Positions 33,696-44,629 of a stretch of 64,000 nucleotides of DNA are shown piece by piece. Position 1 is the stretch's first letter, and each line of letters starts with the position of its first letter. The position numbers and the translations under genes are program-made. This DNA is from Halodurantibacterium flavum (GTDB taxonomy: Bacteria; Pseudomonadota; Alphaproteobacteria; Rhodobacterales; Rhodobacteraceae): contig NZ_JBHUGH010000001.1 in assembly GCF_042681825.1 (NCBI RefSeq), positions 248,001 to 312,000 on the forward strand. The letters run 5' to 3'. Under the pieces are notes generated by a model. The model was not told where the DNA came from, did not search any database, and saw only the letters and a program-made list of their open reading frames with translations.

Positions 33696-34425
33696 CGCCG
33701 TCAGCTGGGGCAGGGGCATCCTGAGCCCCGTGTCGCTGCATCTTGCCCCCGGCCGGGTTCTGGGGGTTCTGGGCGCCAACGGCGCGGGGAAGTCGACCCT
33801 TCTGCGGCTGATCTATCGCTTTCACCGCCCGGAAGCCGGGCGTGTCCTGCTGGACGGCACCGACATCAACGCGCTGCCCGCGCGGCAGGTCGCGCGACGG
33901 GTGGCGGCGGTCCTGCAGGAACAACCCACCGATTTCGCCCTGACCGTGGCCGAGATCGTGGCGCTGGGGCGTGGCCCCCATCGTCGCGGTTTCGCCGGGC
34001 CCTCGGCCCATGACGCGCATCTGGTCGATCACGCGCTGGAGCGCCTCTCGCTTGGGCATCTGGCGGCGCGAGCCTTCGGCACGCTGTCGGGGGGCGAACG
34101 GCAGCGCGTGATGATCGCGCGCGCGCTGGCGCAGGAACCTGGTCTGATCGTGCTCGACGAGCCCACGAACCACCTCGATATCCGCCATCAGCTGGAGGTG
34201 CTGCGCCTTGTCCGGGGTCTGGGGGCGACGGTTGTCGCCTCGCTCCATGATCTGAACCTCGTGGCGGATTTCGCCGATGACCTGCTGGTTCTGGCGGGCG
34301 GGCAGGCGCTGGCCTTCGGCCCGGTCGAGGATGTGCTGACCCCTGACCTGATCGCCCGCGCCTTCGGCGTCACGGCCACACCACGCGACATGCGCGCGCG
34401 GTTCGATTTTTCCCTGTCCCACTGA
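33655..34425 (+). CDS. btuD: Vitamin B12-type (FecCD) ABC transporter ATP-binding protein
   Basis: 256 residues. Walker A is GANGAGKST, the signature is LSGGERQRVMIARA, and Walker B is 'LIVLDEPTNHLDI', as in the iron-siderophore/B12 ATPase group. It is the first main gene behind a cobalamin riboswitch and is followed by a binding protein and a BtuC-type permease, which supports cobamide uptake over iron. The ATG at 33655 overlaps the small leader ORF. Symbol assigned by context. Confidence 0.8.
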   Translation: MSCPPPQPAALELDAVSWGRGILSPVSLHLAPGRVLGVLGANGAGKSTLLRLIYRFHRPEAGRVLLDGTDINALPARQVARRVAAVLQEQPTDFALTVAEIVALGRGPHRRGFAGPSAHDAHLVDHALERLSLGHLAARAFGTLSGGERQRVMIARALAQEPGLIVLDEPTNHLDIRHQLEVLRLVRGLGATVVASLHDLNLVADFADDLLVLAGGQALAFGPVEDVLTPDLIARAFGVTATPRDMRARFDFSLSH

Positions 34426-34440
34426 TCCTTGAGAGACCGC

Positions 34441-35376
34441 ATGAAACCTGTTCTGACCGGGCTCGCCGCCCTGTTCCTTGCCTCCCCGGCGCTGGCGCAT
34501 CCCGTCACTGTGCAAAGCTGCGACCGCGAAATCACCTTTGAGGCACCGCCGTCCCGCGCGGCCTCGCAGGATGTGAACCTGACCGAGATGATGCTGGTCA
34601 TGGGCCTCGCCGACCGGATGGTGGGCTACACCGGCATTTCCGGCTGGAACAAGCTGGATGAGGAAATGCGGGCCGACGTGGCCGAACTGCCCGAGCTTGC
34701 CGAGCGCCGCCCTCCGCGCGAGGTTCTGGTGGGCGCGGATCTCGACTTCTGGTTCGCCGGATGGAACTACGGCATGAGCGTCGGCGGCGAGGTCACGCCC
34801 GACACGCTCGCCCCGTTCGGCATCCAGGTCTATGAGCTGACCGAAAGCTGCATCCACATCATGCCCCGCGACCGGATCGCGATGCAGGACATGTTCAACG
34901 ACATCCGCAACCTCGGCCTGATCTTCGGCGAAGAGGCGCGGGCGGAGGAACTCATCGCCGGATGGGAGGCCGAACTGGCCGAGATCGCCGCCACCATTCC
35001 CGAAGGGGAACCGCTGCGCGTCTTCGTCTATGACAGCGGCGAGGACGTACCCTTCACCTCGGGCCGCTATGCGATGCCCACGGCGATGATCGAGGCCGCG
35101 GGCGGACGCAACATCATGGATGACGTGGAGACGAGCTGGACCCGCGTCGCATGGGAACCGGTGGTCGAGCGCAACCCCGAGGTGATCGTGATCGTCAATT
35201 ATGGCGAGGTGACGGCGGATCAGAAGATCGCGTTCCTGCGGTCGAACCCTGCCTTTGCCCATGTCGACGCGGTCATGAACAACCGCTTCGTGGTGCTGGA
35301 ATATGTCGAGGCGACGCCCGGTCCGCGCAACATCCGGGCGGTGCGCAAGCTCGCCAAGGCTTTCCGCGGCGGCTGA
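34441..35376 (+). CDS. btuF: Vitamin B12-type ABC transporter substrate-binding protein
   Basis: 311 residues with signal peptide ('GLAALFLASPALA'). It is a BtuF/FhuD-type helical-backbone binding protein that starts 'HPVTVQSCDREITFEAPPSR', contains 'DLDFWFAGWNY' and ends with 'ATPGPRNIRAVRKLAKAF'. Relatives bind B12, siderophores or other metallo-cofactors; the riboswitch in front of the operon favours a corrinoid. GAGAG precedes the chosen ATG at 34441. Confidence 0.75.
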   Translation: MKPVLTGLAALFLASPALAHPVTVQSCDREITFEAPPSRAASQDVNLTEMMLVMGLADRMVGYTGISGWNKLDEEMRADVAELPELAERRPPREVLVGADLDFWFAGWNYGMSVGGEVTPDTLAPFGIQVYELTESCIHIMPRDRIAMQDMFNDIRNLGLIFGEEARAEELIAGWEAELAEIAATIPEGEPLRVFVYDSGEDVPFTSGRYAMPTAMIEAAGGRNIMDDVETSWTRVAWEPVVERNPEVIVIVNYGEVTADQKIAFLRSNPAFAHVDAVMNNRFVVLEYVEATPGPRNIRAVRKLAKAFRGG

Positions 35377-35379
35377 GCG

Positions 35380-36468
35380 ATGAACCGGCAAGCCCCTCCG
35401 GCAGACCGGACCGCCGAGGCGGTCGTCCACGCCGCGCTGCACCATCGCAGCGGTCAGCGACGGCGCGCGGGCCTGTGGCTCATGGGCATTGCGGCGGTGC
35501 TTCTGTCGGTCACGGCGGGCGTCAGCATCGGGGCGGTGCAGGTGCCGCTCTGGACGGTGTGGGGTGTGGTTCTGGACAAGATCGCGCCGGGATGGATCGA
35601 CCCCTGGTGGTCGCCGGGCCGCGCAGCGATCGTCTGGGACATGCGACTGCCCCGCGTGCTGCTCGCCGCGCTGGTGGGGGCGGGGCTGGCCCTTACCGGA
35701 ACCGTGCTGCAATCGGTGACGCGTAACCCGCTCGCCGATCCGCATCTTCTGGGCATATCCTCGGGGGCGGCCTTTGGCGCGATCCTGGCGCTTTTGCACA
35801 CGGGGATGTTTCTGGGACCGGTGACGGTGCCCTTGCTTGCGTTTCTGGGGGCGCTCGCTGCGGCGGGCCTGGTTCTGGCGGTGGCGTCCTTTGCCCGCGC
35901 CGCCAGCGCCGACCGGCTGGTGCTGACCGGGGTGGCGGTGTCGTTCATCGTGATGGCACTGGCCAATATCCTGATCTTTCTGGGCGATCCACGCGCGGCG
36001 CATACGGTCATCTTCTGGATGCTGGGCGGCCTTGGCCTTGCGCAATGGTCGCACCTGATCTGGCCGGCGCTGGTGCTGGCCGGCGCCGGCCTCTGGCTGA
36101 GGGCCGTATCAGGGCCGCTGAACGCGATGACGATCGGGGACGAGACGGCGGCGACGCTGGGAATTCCGGCGGCGCGGTTCCGGCTGGCGGTCTTTGTGGT
36201 TTCGGCGCTGGTCACCGGCGTGATGGTCGCCTTTTCGGGGATCATCGGTTTCGTAGGCCTGATGGTGCCGCATATCGTGCGCCTGATCGTCGGCGGCGAT
36301 ACGGCGCGGGTGATCCCGGCCGCGATGCTGGCGGGGGCGGTGTTCCTGATCTGGGCCGATATCGCCGCCCGCACCCTGATGCGCCCCGAGGACATGCCCA
36401 TCGGCATCGTCACGGGGCTTGTGGGGGGCGTGTTCTTTATCTGGCTCCTGCGGCGTCAGAACCGGTAA
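35380..36468 (+). CDS. btuC: Vitamin B12-type ABC transporter permease (FecCD family)
   Basis: 362 residues, nine to ten predicted membrane helices. FecCD hallmarks include 'MRLPRVLLAALVGAGLALTG', 'NPLADPHLLGISSGAAFGA' and 'GIIGFVGLMVPHIVRL'. It forms the channel of the importer. It starts 3 bases after the binding-protein stop codon, and its end overlaps the convergent outer-membrane gene by 13 bases. Confidence 0.88.
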   Translation: MNRQAPPADRTAEAVVHAALHHRSGQRRRAGLWLMGIAAVLLSVTAGVSIGAVQVPLWTVWGVVLDKIAPGWIDPWWSPGRAAIVWDMRLPRVLLAALVGAGLALTGTVLQSVTRNPLADPHLLGISSGAAFGAILALLHTGMFLGPVTVPLLAFLGALAAAGLVLAVASFARAASADRLVLTGVAVSFIVMALANILIFLGDPRAAHTVIFWMLGGLGLAQWSHLIWPALVLAGAGLWLRAVSGPLNAMTIGDETAATLGIPAARFRLAVFVVSALVTGVMVAFSGIIGFVGLMVPHIVRLIVGGDTARVIPAAMLAGAVFLIWADIAARTLMRPEDMPIGIVTGLVGGVFFIWLLRRQNR

Positions 36469-37064
36469 CGCAGGCCGATCACATTGGCATTGGCCGCGCC
36501 ATACATGTTGCCCAGCGTGCGCCCTCCGCCGGACCGGTGGTGAAGCCGCCAGAAGATCTCCCGCTCGGGCGCGTCGGTGCTCGACAGGCTGAGTTCCGGG
36601 CCGAGGTAGAACAGCGTCCGCGCATTGCCGCCATACCGCGCCTCAAGCTCTTGTTCCCGCCCGCGATGGGTGCTGCTGATATGGCTGAGGCCGACGGTCA
36701 TCGCGGTGCCGAGCCGGTAGTCGGGCGCGACGGCGAACCCCTTGTGCCGCAGGACGGCGCCGCCCCAAAGCTCACCGGTGACGCCGCCGCCGAACCGGCC
36801 CGCGCCGCCGATTTCCCAGCCGAGCGCGAATTGCCCGCGCTCGAACGGAAACTGCTGGAACCCGAGTCCAACCACCACATTGCGTTCATAGCCCACGCCG
36901 GGCGCGACTGCGCTTTGGTGCATGTTGCCCCGGGTCAGCGCGCCGCCAAAGGCGAAGACCGAGCGCGCATGGCTCTCCTCGAACATCGGACTGTCATAGG
37001 CGGCCGCGGGCTGCGTCAGGACCGAGACCGCCGCGAGGGCAAAGGCAAAGCCGCGAATTTTCAT
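36456..37064 (-). CDS. Outer-membrane beta-barrel protein, PagL/acyloxyacyl-hydrolase-like
   Basis: 202 residues with a signal peptide ending PAAA and a terminal phenylalanine ('NVIGLRYRF'), hence an eight-strand outer-membrane barrel. Length, spacing and the 'WRLHHRSGGG' segment resemble lipid A 3-O-deacylase PagL, whose active site is a His-x-Ser pair near the last strands; here HHRSG offers His and Ser. An acidic third residue is not evident, so it may be inactive or another barrel family. GGAGGGG precedes the ATG at 37064. Confidence 0.6.
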   Translation of the reverse strand: MKIRGFAFALAAVSVLTQPAAAYDSPMFEESHARSVFAFGGALTRGNMHQSAVAPGVGYERNVVVGLGFQQFPFERGQFALGWEIGGAGRFGGGVTGELWGGAVLRHKGFAVAPDYRLGTAMTVGLSHISSTHRGREQELEARYGGNARTLFYLGPELSLSSTDAPEREIFWRLHHRSGGGRTLGNMYGAANANVIGLRYRF

Positions 37065-37155
37065 GACCCCTCCGGCTGAACGGGCATCGCTGCCCGCCGC
37101 CGTGGTCTACGCGTGATTGGGGCCGCAGACAAATCACGGTGGCGCGGGGGGCAAA

Positions 37156-37179
37156 GGATGGGCGATCTCTCGCCCATCC
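37156..37179 (-). terminator. Terminator hairpin of the aldehyde dehydrogenase gene
   Basis: Perfect 10-bp stem GGATGGGCGA / TCGCCCATCC with a 4-base loop, 10 bases after the stop codon on the minus strand, followed by TTTG. Confidence 0.8.
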
Positions 37180-37188
37180 CGGAACCGG

Positions 37189-38637
37189 TCAGATCGGATA
37201 GTGCATCGGCCCGTTCTGGGTCGTGATCCAGCGCAGTTCGGTGAACTCGGCGATACCGGCCGTGCCACCGAACCGGCCATAGCCGGACTCTTTTACCCCG
37301 CCAAAGGGCATCTGCGCCTCATCATGGACGGTCGGCCCGTTCACATGGCAGATGCCGCTTTCGATCCGCCGGGCGACCTCGATTGCCCGCGCCTGATCCT
37401 GCCCGAACACCGCCGCCGAAAGACCGAATTCGGTATCGTTCGCGATCCGCACGGCGTCATCGACGCTTTCGGCGCGGATGATCGCGGCGACGGGGCCAAA
37501 GCTCTCTTCGCCATAAAGGCGCATCTCGGGCGTGACACCATCCAGCGCCGCCGCGTCGAGCATCGTGCCCTCTCCCTCACCTCCGGCGATGAGGCGGGCG
37601 CCCTTGGTCTGTGCATCCTCGATCATCTCGCGGATGCGGCCCGCCGCCTCGGCGGTCACGAGCGAGCCGAGCGGTGCCTTCGCCTCGGACGGGTCACCGG
37701 CCGTCAAGGTGCGGACCTTTTCCGCGAACGCCTCGACAAACCGGTCGGCGGCGCCGGGCGTCACGATGATCCGCTCGGTCGACATGCAGATCTGGCCCTG
37801 GTTCATGTAGGCCCCAAAGGCCGCCGCGGCGACGGCCGCGTCGATATCGGCGTCGTCGAGCACGATCAGCGGCGCTTTGCCGCCCAGTTCCAGCAGCGCG
37901 GGCTTCAGATGGCGCGCGGCCGTTTCCGCGATGATCCGCCCCACCCGGGTCGAGCCGGTGAAGTTGACCCGCCGCACCGCGCGTTGCGCGATAATGGTCT
38001 CCACCAGCTTGCCCGCATCGTTCGGCGCGTTCGAGATCGCGTTGAGCACACCCTTGGGCAGACCTTCCGCCACCGCCTCGACGATCAGCGAATGGGTGCG
38101 GGGGCAAAGTTCTGACGTCTTCATCACGATGGTGTTGCCGCAGGCCAGCGGCGTCGCAAGGGACCGGACCCCGAGGATCACCGGCGCGTTCCAGGGCGCC
38201 ATCGACAGGACGACGCCCACCGGCTGGCGCACGGCCATCGCCGTGCTGCCGGGCCGGTTGGACGGGATGATCTCGCCGCGGATATGGGTCACGAGGCCCG
38301 CGGCCTCGACCAGCATCTCGGCGGCAAGCTGGACGTTGAAACGCCCCCATGCCTCGGTCGCGCCAATCTCGTCCTTCATCGCGGCCACGATGTCGTCTGC
38401 ACGCCCGCGCAGAGAGTCCGCCGCCTTGAGCAGCAGTTTGCGCCGTTCGCCCGGCGCCACCGCCGCCCATTCCGGAAAGGCCCGGGCCGCCGCGGCGACG
38501 GCCGCCTCTGCATCGGCGGTGGTTGCGGCGGCGGCGCTGGTCACGGCCTTGCCGGTCACCGGGTTGGCCCGCTCGAACCGCTGGCCGTCCGAGGCCGCGC
38601 GATAGGTGCCGTCGATGAAAAGCTCGGTCTTGTGCAT
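37189..38637 (-). CDS. NAD(P)-dependent aldehyde dehydrogenase
   Basis: 482 residues, full length. NAD-binding 'NFTGSTRVGRII', general base region 'LELGGKAPLIVLDDADID' and catalytic Cys in 'NQGQICMSTERI' are present. It oxidises an aldehyde to an acid; the sequence resembles the salicylaldehyde/vanillin-type group, but the substrate is not fixed. GAGAGGAGATCCC precedes the ATG. It is transcribed alone, with its own terminator. Cytoplasmic. Confidence 0.9.
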   Translation of the reverse strand: MHKTELFIDGTYRAASDGQRFERANPVTGKAVTSAAAATTADAEAAVAAAARAFPEWAAVAPGERRKLLLKAADSLRGRADDIVAAMKDEIGATEAWGRFNVQLAAEMLVEAAGLVTHIRGEIIPSNRPGSTAMAVRQPVGVVLSMAPWNAPVILGVRSLATPLACGNTIVMKTSELCPRTHSLIVEAVAEGLPKGVLNAISNAPNDAGKLVETIIAQRAVRRVNFTGSTRVGRIIAETAARHLKPALLELGGKAPLIVLDDADIDAAVAAAAFGAYMNQGQICMSTERIIVTPGAADRFVEAFAEKVRTLTAGDPSEAKAPLGSLVTAEAAGRIREMIEDAQTKGARLIAGGEGEGTMLDAAALDGVTPEMRLYGEESFGPVAAIIRAESVDDAVRIANDTEFGLSAAVFGQDQARAIEVARRIESGICHVNGPTVHDEAQMPFGGVKESGYGRFGGTAGIAEFTELRWITTQNGPMHYPI

Positions 38638-38777
38638 GGGATCTCCTCTCTCGTGGGCCGGCGGGTGGCCGACCGTTCACAGGCAGACATAAGGGTCCGC
38701 CGGTCCATGCCAACCCCGGTGCGACCCAAGGTCCGGCACGGAACCGGGAGAGAGAGGAGACGGCCCCCGCCCGGCGG

Positions 38778-40397
<1,620 letters not shown>

Positions 40398-40398
40398 C

Positions 40399-41532
40399 TC
40401 AGCGGTCCTTCGGATCGAGGCTGTCGCGCAACCCGTCGCCCAGGAAGTTCAGCGCGAAAAGGATGGTCGTCAGCGTCAGGGCCGGCCAGATCAGCAGCCA
40501 GGACGCGCCACGCATGTTCTGCGCCCCTTCCGAGATCAAGAGGCCCAGCGAGGTGAGCGGTTCCTGCACCCCGAGCCCGAGGAAGGACAGGAGGCTTTCG
40601 AGCAGGATCGCCTTGGGCACCAGCAGCGTGACGAAGACCACCACGGGACCGAGCGTGTTCGGCACGATATGCCGGCGCAGGATGCCGCCCTTCGTGGCCC
40701 CCAGCGCCTCGGCCGCCTGCACGAATTCCTGCCGCTTGAGCGAGAGCGTCTGCCCCCGCACGATCCGCGCCATATCCAGCCATTCGGTCGCGCCGATGGC
40801 GATGAAGATGATGAATATACTTCGCCCGAAGAACACCACGAGCAGGATGACGAAAAAGATGAAGGGCAGCGAATAGAGGATGTCGACCACCCGCATCATC
40901 ACGCTGTCGACGCGCCCGCCGAGATAGCCCGCCGTCGCGCCATACGCCACGCCCAGCACCAGCGCCATGACCGAGGCCAGAAGCCCGATGGCAAGCGAGA
41001 TGCGCACCCCGATCATCACCCGCGCCAGCAGGTCACGCCCCAGCGCATCGGTGCCGAACAGGAAATAGAGTTGCTGCACATCGGCCGAGAGCGTCCCGCT
41101 CTGCCCGCCCGGCGCAAGGTCGAGCCGCGGGTTGAAGAAGAGATCCGAGCGTTCGAAATAGCGCAGGATGCGCGGGTCGATCGGCTCGTCCGAGGCGAGC
41201 GAGACGGTGACCGTGCCGTTCTCCATCTCGGGTTCCGAGGTGGGCGCGATCCGGGTCCGGGCCAGTTCGCGTTCAAAGTTGGGCAGGACGTTTTCCGCCC
41301 GCGGATAGGCCTCGAGACTGGCCGGGACGCGCACGAATTGCGGATAGACCCGGTCATGGGAATGGACATGCAACATGGGGCCGAACGTCCCCACGAGCGC
41401 GAGAAAGATCAGCACGGCGGCGCTGACGACGGCGGCGCGGTTCTTGCGCAGCCGTATCCAGGCATCCTGCCAGAGCGAGCGGCCCGAGACGGGCGCCTCG
41501 ATGATCGCTGCGGGATCGGGTGTAATGGTCAT
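40399..41532 (-). CDS. Oligopeptide ABC transporter permease (OppC/YejE type)
   Basis: 377 residues. One N-terminal membrane helix is followed by a long periplasmic region (about residues 45-160) and five more helices. It has the peptide-permease motif 'EALGATKGGILRRHIVPNTL'. It pairs with the OppB-type permease encoded just upstream (10 bases). Confidence 0.9.
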   Translation of the reverse strand: MTITPDPAAIIEAPVSGRSLWQDAWIRLRKNRAAVVSAAVLIFLALVGTFGPMLHVHSHDRVYPQFVRVPASLEAYPRAENVLPNFERELARTRIAPTSEPEMENGTVTVSLASDEPIDPRILRYFERSDLFFNPRLDLAPGGQSGTLSADVQQLYFLFGTDALGRDLLARVMIGVRISLAIGLLASVMALVLGVAYGATAGYLGGRVDSVMMRVVDILYSLPFIFFVILLVVFFGRSIFIIFIAIGATEWLDMARIVRGQTLSLKRQEFVQAAEALGATKGGILRRHIVPNTLGPVVVFVTLLVPKAILLESLLSFLGLGVQEPLTSLGLLISEGAQNMRGASWLLIWPALTLTTILFALNFLGDGLRDSLDPKDR

Positions 41533-41542
41533 CGCGGTCCCC

Positions 41543-42466
41543 TCAGTCGTAGCGCACGCGCGGGTCGAGCAGCGTATAGAGCAGATCGACGATCAGGTTG
41601 AAGACGACGATGAAGCCTGCGATCACGACGACCGTGCCCATCACCAGCGTATAGTCGCGCCCCAGCGCGCCCTGCACGAAATAGCGGCCGATCCCGGGGA
41701 TGCCGAAGATCGTTTCGACCACCACCGACCCGGTCAGCAGCCCCGCCGCTGTTGGGCCGAGATAGGATACCGCCGGCAGCATCGCCGCGCGCAGCGCATG
41801 TTTCACCACCACCGTCCGGGCGGGCAGGCCATAGGCGCGGGCCGTGCGCACATGGTTCGACCGCAGCGCCTCGATCGTGGCGCCGCGCACCAGCCGCGCG
41901 ATCACGGCCACCTGCGGCAGTGCCAGCGTCGCGATGGGCAGCACCCAATAGGCCGGGTTCGCCGATGACCAGCCGCCGGCCGGCACCAGCCCCAGCACCA
42001 CGCCAAAGAACAGCGACAAGAGCGGCGCGACCACGAAATTCGGCGTCGTGATGCCAAAGGTCGCCAGCGCGACGATCGCGTAATCAAGCGACGTGTTCTG
42101 CCGCAGCGCCGCCAGCGCGCCAAAGATCACCCCCAGCACCACCGCAAGCAAAAGTGCGAGCGAGCCGAGCAGGATGGACACCGGCAGACCGGCGGCGAAA
42201 AGATCGTTCACCGTGAAGTCGCGGCGCGTGAAGCTCGGACCCAGATCGCCCTGCATCAGGTTGCCCAGATAGGTCAGGTATTGCGACCAGAGGGGCGCAT
42301 CGAGATTGAAGGCCCGGTTCAGGTTCGCCATGATCAGGGGGTCGATGGGGCGTTCGAGGTCGAACGGGCCACCGGGCGCCAGCCGGATCATGAAGAAGGA
42401 CAGCGTGACGATGATGAAGATCGTCGGAATGGCGCTGGCCAGTCGGCGCAGGGTGTAGCGCAGCAT
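41543..42466 (-). CDS. Oligopeptide ABC transporter permease (OppB type)
   Basis: 307 residues, six predicted membrane helices, with the conserved N-terminus 'MLRYTLRRLASAIPT' and loop motif 'ARAYGLPARTVVVKHALR'. It forms the channel with the OppC-like protein. Separated from the binding-protein gene by a hairpin. Confidence 0.9.
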   Translation of the reverse strand: MLRYTLRRLASAIPTIFIIVTLSFFMIRLAPGGPFDLERPIDPLIMANLNRAFNLDAPLWSQYLTYLGNLMQGDLGPSFTRRDFTVNDLFAAGLPVSILLGSLALLLAVVLGVIFGALAALRQNTSLDYAIVALATFGITTPNFVVAPLLSLFFGVVLGLVPAGGWSSANPAYWVLPIATLALPQVAVIARLVRGATIEALRSNHVRTARAYGLPARTVVVKHALRAAMLPAVSYLGPTAAGLLTGSVVVETIFGIPGIGRYFVQGALGRDYTLVMGTVVVIAGFIVVFNLIVDLLYTLLDPRVRYD

Positions 42467-42483
42467 CTTGTTTCCTTCCGTAG

Positions 42484-42511
42484 GGACGGGCCGCAGCGGG
42501 CCCGCCCCTTT
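42484..42511 (-). other. Intercistronic hairpin after the oligopeptide binding-protein gene
   Basis: GGGGCGGGCC pairs with GGCCCGTCCC (one mismatch) in the gap between the binding-protein gene and the OppB permease gene, on the minus strand. It probably raises the relative level of binding protein. Confidence 0.5.
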
Positions 42512-42518
42512 TTCATGG

Positions 42519-44114
42519 TCAGTTCAGCGAGAGGAAGCGCGTGCCATGCACGTCCATCAGGTTGTCCTCCCAGCCGGCGACGCGGTCGGAAACCAGCGCG
42601 CGCGACGAGTAGTAAAGGATCGGAATGGCCGGAACGTTCTCCAGGAACAGCCGCTCGGCATCAGCGAGGATTTCCGCCCGCGCCTCGAGGTCCAGTTCTT
42701 CGGCGGCCTGTGCCATCAGGGCATCGTATTCCTCGTTCGACCAGCGCGGATAGTTGAAGGACACGCCCGTCTGGAACAGGAAGAGGAAGTTCTGCGGATC
42801 GTTATAGTCGCCGATCCAGCCCGCGCGCACCATGTCGAAGGGACCATCTTCGCGCAGATAGTTGAAGTAGCCCGACCCTTCCATTTCGTTCAGGGTCGCG
42901 TTGATGCCGATGGCGCTGAGGTTGTCGGCCACCGCAGCCATGGTGTTGCGGTTGTTTTCCGAGGTGTTGTAGCTCAGCTCGATCGTCAGGCTGCCCGGTG
43001 CGACGCCCGCCTCTTCCAGCAGCGCGAGCGCCTCGTCCTCACGGTCCAGCAGGTCATCGCCGGCATAGGGAAGTTCGACCCCATCCGTATAGTTCGCGAT
43101 GCCCGGCGGCACGAGCGAATAGGCTGGAAGCATGGTTTCCTGCCAGACCTCGGACGCAAGGAAGTCGCGGTCGATCACCATCGACATCGCCTGACGCACG
43201 CGCGGGTCCGAGAGCGGGCCTTCATTGGTGGTCTTGATCGGCAGGTAATAGGTGCCGAGATAAGGCGCGATGCGCAGCTGCTCGCCCAGGTTCTGGCGCA
43301 TATAGGCCATCTGCTCGGCGGGGACGTCGGAACAGATATGGACCTCGCCGGCCTCGAAACGGCGCAGGCAGGTGGCGCGGTCCTCGAACGGGGTCCATTC
43401 GATGCGGTCGATCTGAACCTCATCGGCAGCGTGGAAGTTCGGGTTCTTGACCATCACGATCCGGTCGTTCGGCACGAAGCTTTCCAGCATGTAGGCGCCG
43501 TTCGTGACGAAGTTGCCGGGGCGGGTAAAGTTCGCGCCATGCTCCTCGACCGAGGCCGGGTGCATCGGCAGCGCGGTCTGGTGGGTCAGAAGCTCGATGA
43601 AATAGGGGGTCGGGTTGTTCAGCGTGATCTGGAGCGTGTGATCGTCCAGCGCCTCGACGCCCAGTTCCTCGGGGTCCATGCCGCCGGTCGCGATCGCCTC
43701 GGCGTTCAGGATCGGGAACAGCATGCTGGCATAGCCGGCAGCGGTTTCCGGGGTCATGATGCGGCGATAGGCAAAGACGAAATCATGCGCGGTCACCGGA
43801 TCGCCGTTCGACCACTGCGCATCCTGACGCAGCGTGAAGGTGTAGGTGAGGCCGTCCTCGGATTCCTCCCAGGATTCGGCGACACCCGGGATGATCTCGG
43901 CCTCGGCATCATAGACCACGAGTCCTTCGTAAAGATCGCGGAGCACGTTCGATTCCGAGACCGTCGAGGTCTTGTGATGGTCAAGCGTTGCGGGGTCGGT
44001 GTCGTTGCCACGCACCAGCGTAACCTGGGCCGAGGCAAGCGCAGTGCCCCCGAGCAGCATTGCCAACGAACAAACAGCGGCCCGAACCGGACCGCGGGGG
44101 CGGAAACTGATCAT
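42519..44114 (-). CDS. Oligopeptide ABC transporter substrate-binding protein (OppA type)
   Basis: 531 residues with a signal peptide (hydrophobic 'AVCSLAMLLGGTALASAQ'). This family-5 binding protein has motifs 'GLVVYDAEAEIIPGVAESW', 'YTFTLRQDAQWSNGDPVTA' and 'RDFLASEVWQ'. It binds peptides or similar in the periplasm and leads the importer operon. The ATG at 44114 has GGGAGAT upstream; a longer frame from 44153 lacks one. Confidence 0.9.
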   Translation of the reverse strand: MISFRPRGPVRAAVCSLAMLLGGTALASAQVTLVRGNDTDPATLDHHKTSTVSESNVLRDLYEGLVVYDAEAEIIPGVAESWEESEDGLTYTFTLRQDAQWSNGDPVTAHDFVFAYRRIMTPETAAGYASMLFPILNAEAIATGGMDPEELGVEALDDHTLQITLNNPTPYFIELLTHQTALPMHPASVEEHGANFTRPGNFVTNGAYMLESFVPNDRIVMVKNPNFHAADEVQIDRIEWTPFEDRATCLRRFEAGEVHICSDVPAEQMAYMRQNLGEQLRIAPYLGTYYLPIKTTNEGPLSDPRVRQAMSMVIDRDFLASEVWQETMLPAYSLVPPGIANYTDGVELPYAGDDLLDREDEALALLEEAGVAPGSLTIELSYNTSENNRNTMAAVADNLSAIGINATLNEMEGSGYFNYLREDGPFDMVRAGWIGDYNDPQNFLFLFQTGVSFNYPRWSNEEYDALMAQAAEELDLEARAEILADAERLFLENVPAIPILYYSSRALVSDRVAGWEDNLMDVHGTRFLSLN

Positions 44115-44455
44115 GGTAATCTCCCACTTGGACTTTTTTGATCGGGCGATCATGCACCCTGCGCGCGATGCTGCAAGCCGTTTTACGCGCGTGACGCAAG
44201 GTCAGGTTGAAAAGGCCCGTCCCCGTGCCCGTGCTGCCGGACAGCAAAGAGCGGTTATTGCACGCTTAATGGCAAAAGTGTTCGAGAGGCGTGCCAGGAC
44301 GCGACCCGGCGGGCAATTTTATTACCCTATGGGCATCCGCCCGTCGGCAGATTTTTGCGCATCAGTGACTTTGGCATTCGGCCCCTGCATCCAGAACAAT
44401 GCGAATCCGGCCCCCGGATTTCGCGGCGTAAAAGGGTGCTGTCGGCGGAGGCGAT
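44115..44455. other. Gene-less stretch upstream of the oligopeptide importer
   Basis: 341 bases without a credible gene. It should hold the promoter of the importer (minus strand). At 44401-44424 GCGAATCCGG pairs with CCGGATTTCGC, a likely terminator for the small minus-strand gene(s) that end at 44456. Confidence 0.5.
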
Positions 44456-44629
44456 TCAGGCGGCGATATTCTCGAATCCACCGCGGCGGGGGCTGACGTC
44501 GAAGCTCGCCGTCACACCGAGGTTCGGCACCCCTGCGACCGTGATGAGCCGGCCGAAATTCTCCAGCGCCGCCAGCCGGATCGCTTCGTCAGGCGCGGTG
44601 ATCGTCTGCGCCTTCTTCGCGAAGAATGG
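44456..44629 (-). other. Coding-like open frame without a normal start codon
   Basis: 57 sense codons follow an in-frame stop, ending 'ASFDVSPRRGGFENIAA'. The codon pattern looks coding and the frame ends just before a hairpin, but there is no ATG, and GTG occurs only late. It overlaps the end of the 79-residue gene by 41 bases in a different frame. It may be the second half of a frameshifted gene, or a gene that begins at a rare codon. Confidence 0.35.

Noticed and set aside
33613..36054. Very long antisense frame across the B12-type importer genes
   Set aside because: The plus strand carries three recognisable importer genes behind a riboswitch; the antisense frame has no motif.
33655..36468. 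Iron-siderophore importer as the function of the FecCD-type transporter
   Set aside because: Not excluded by the proteins alone, but the cobalamin riboswitch directly upstream makes a corrinoid importer the better call.
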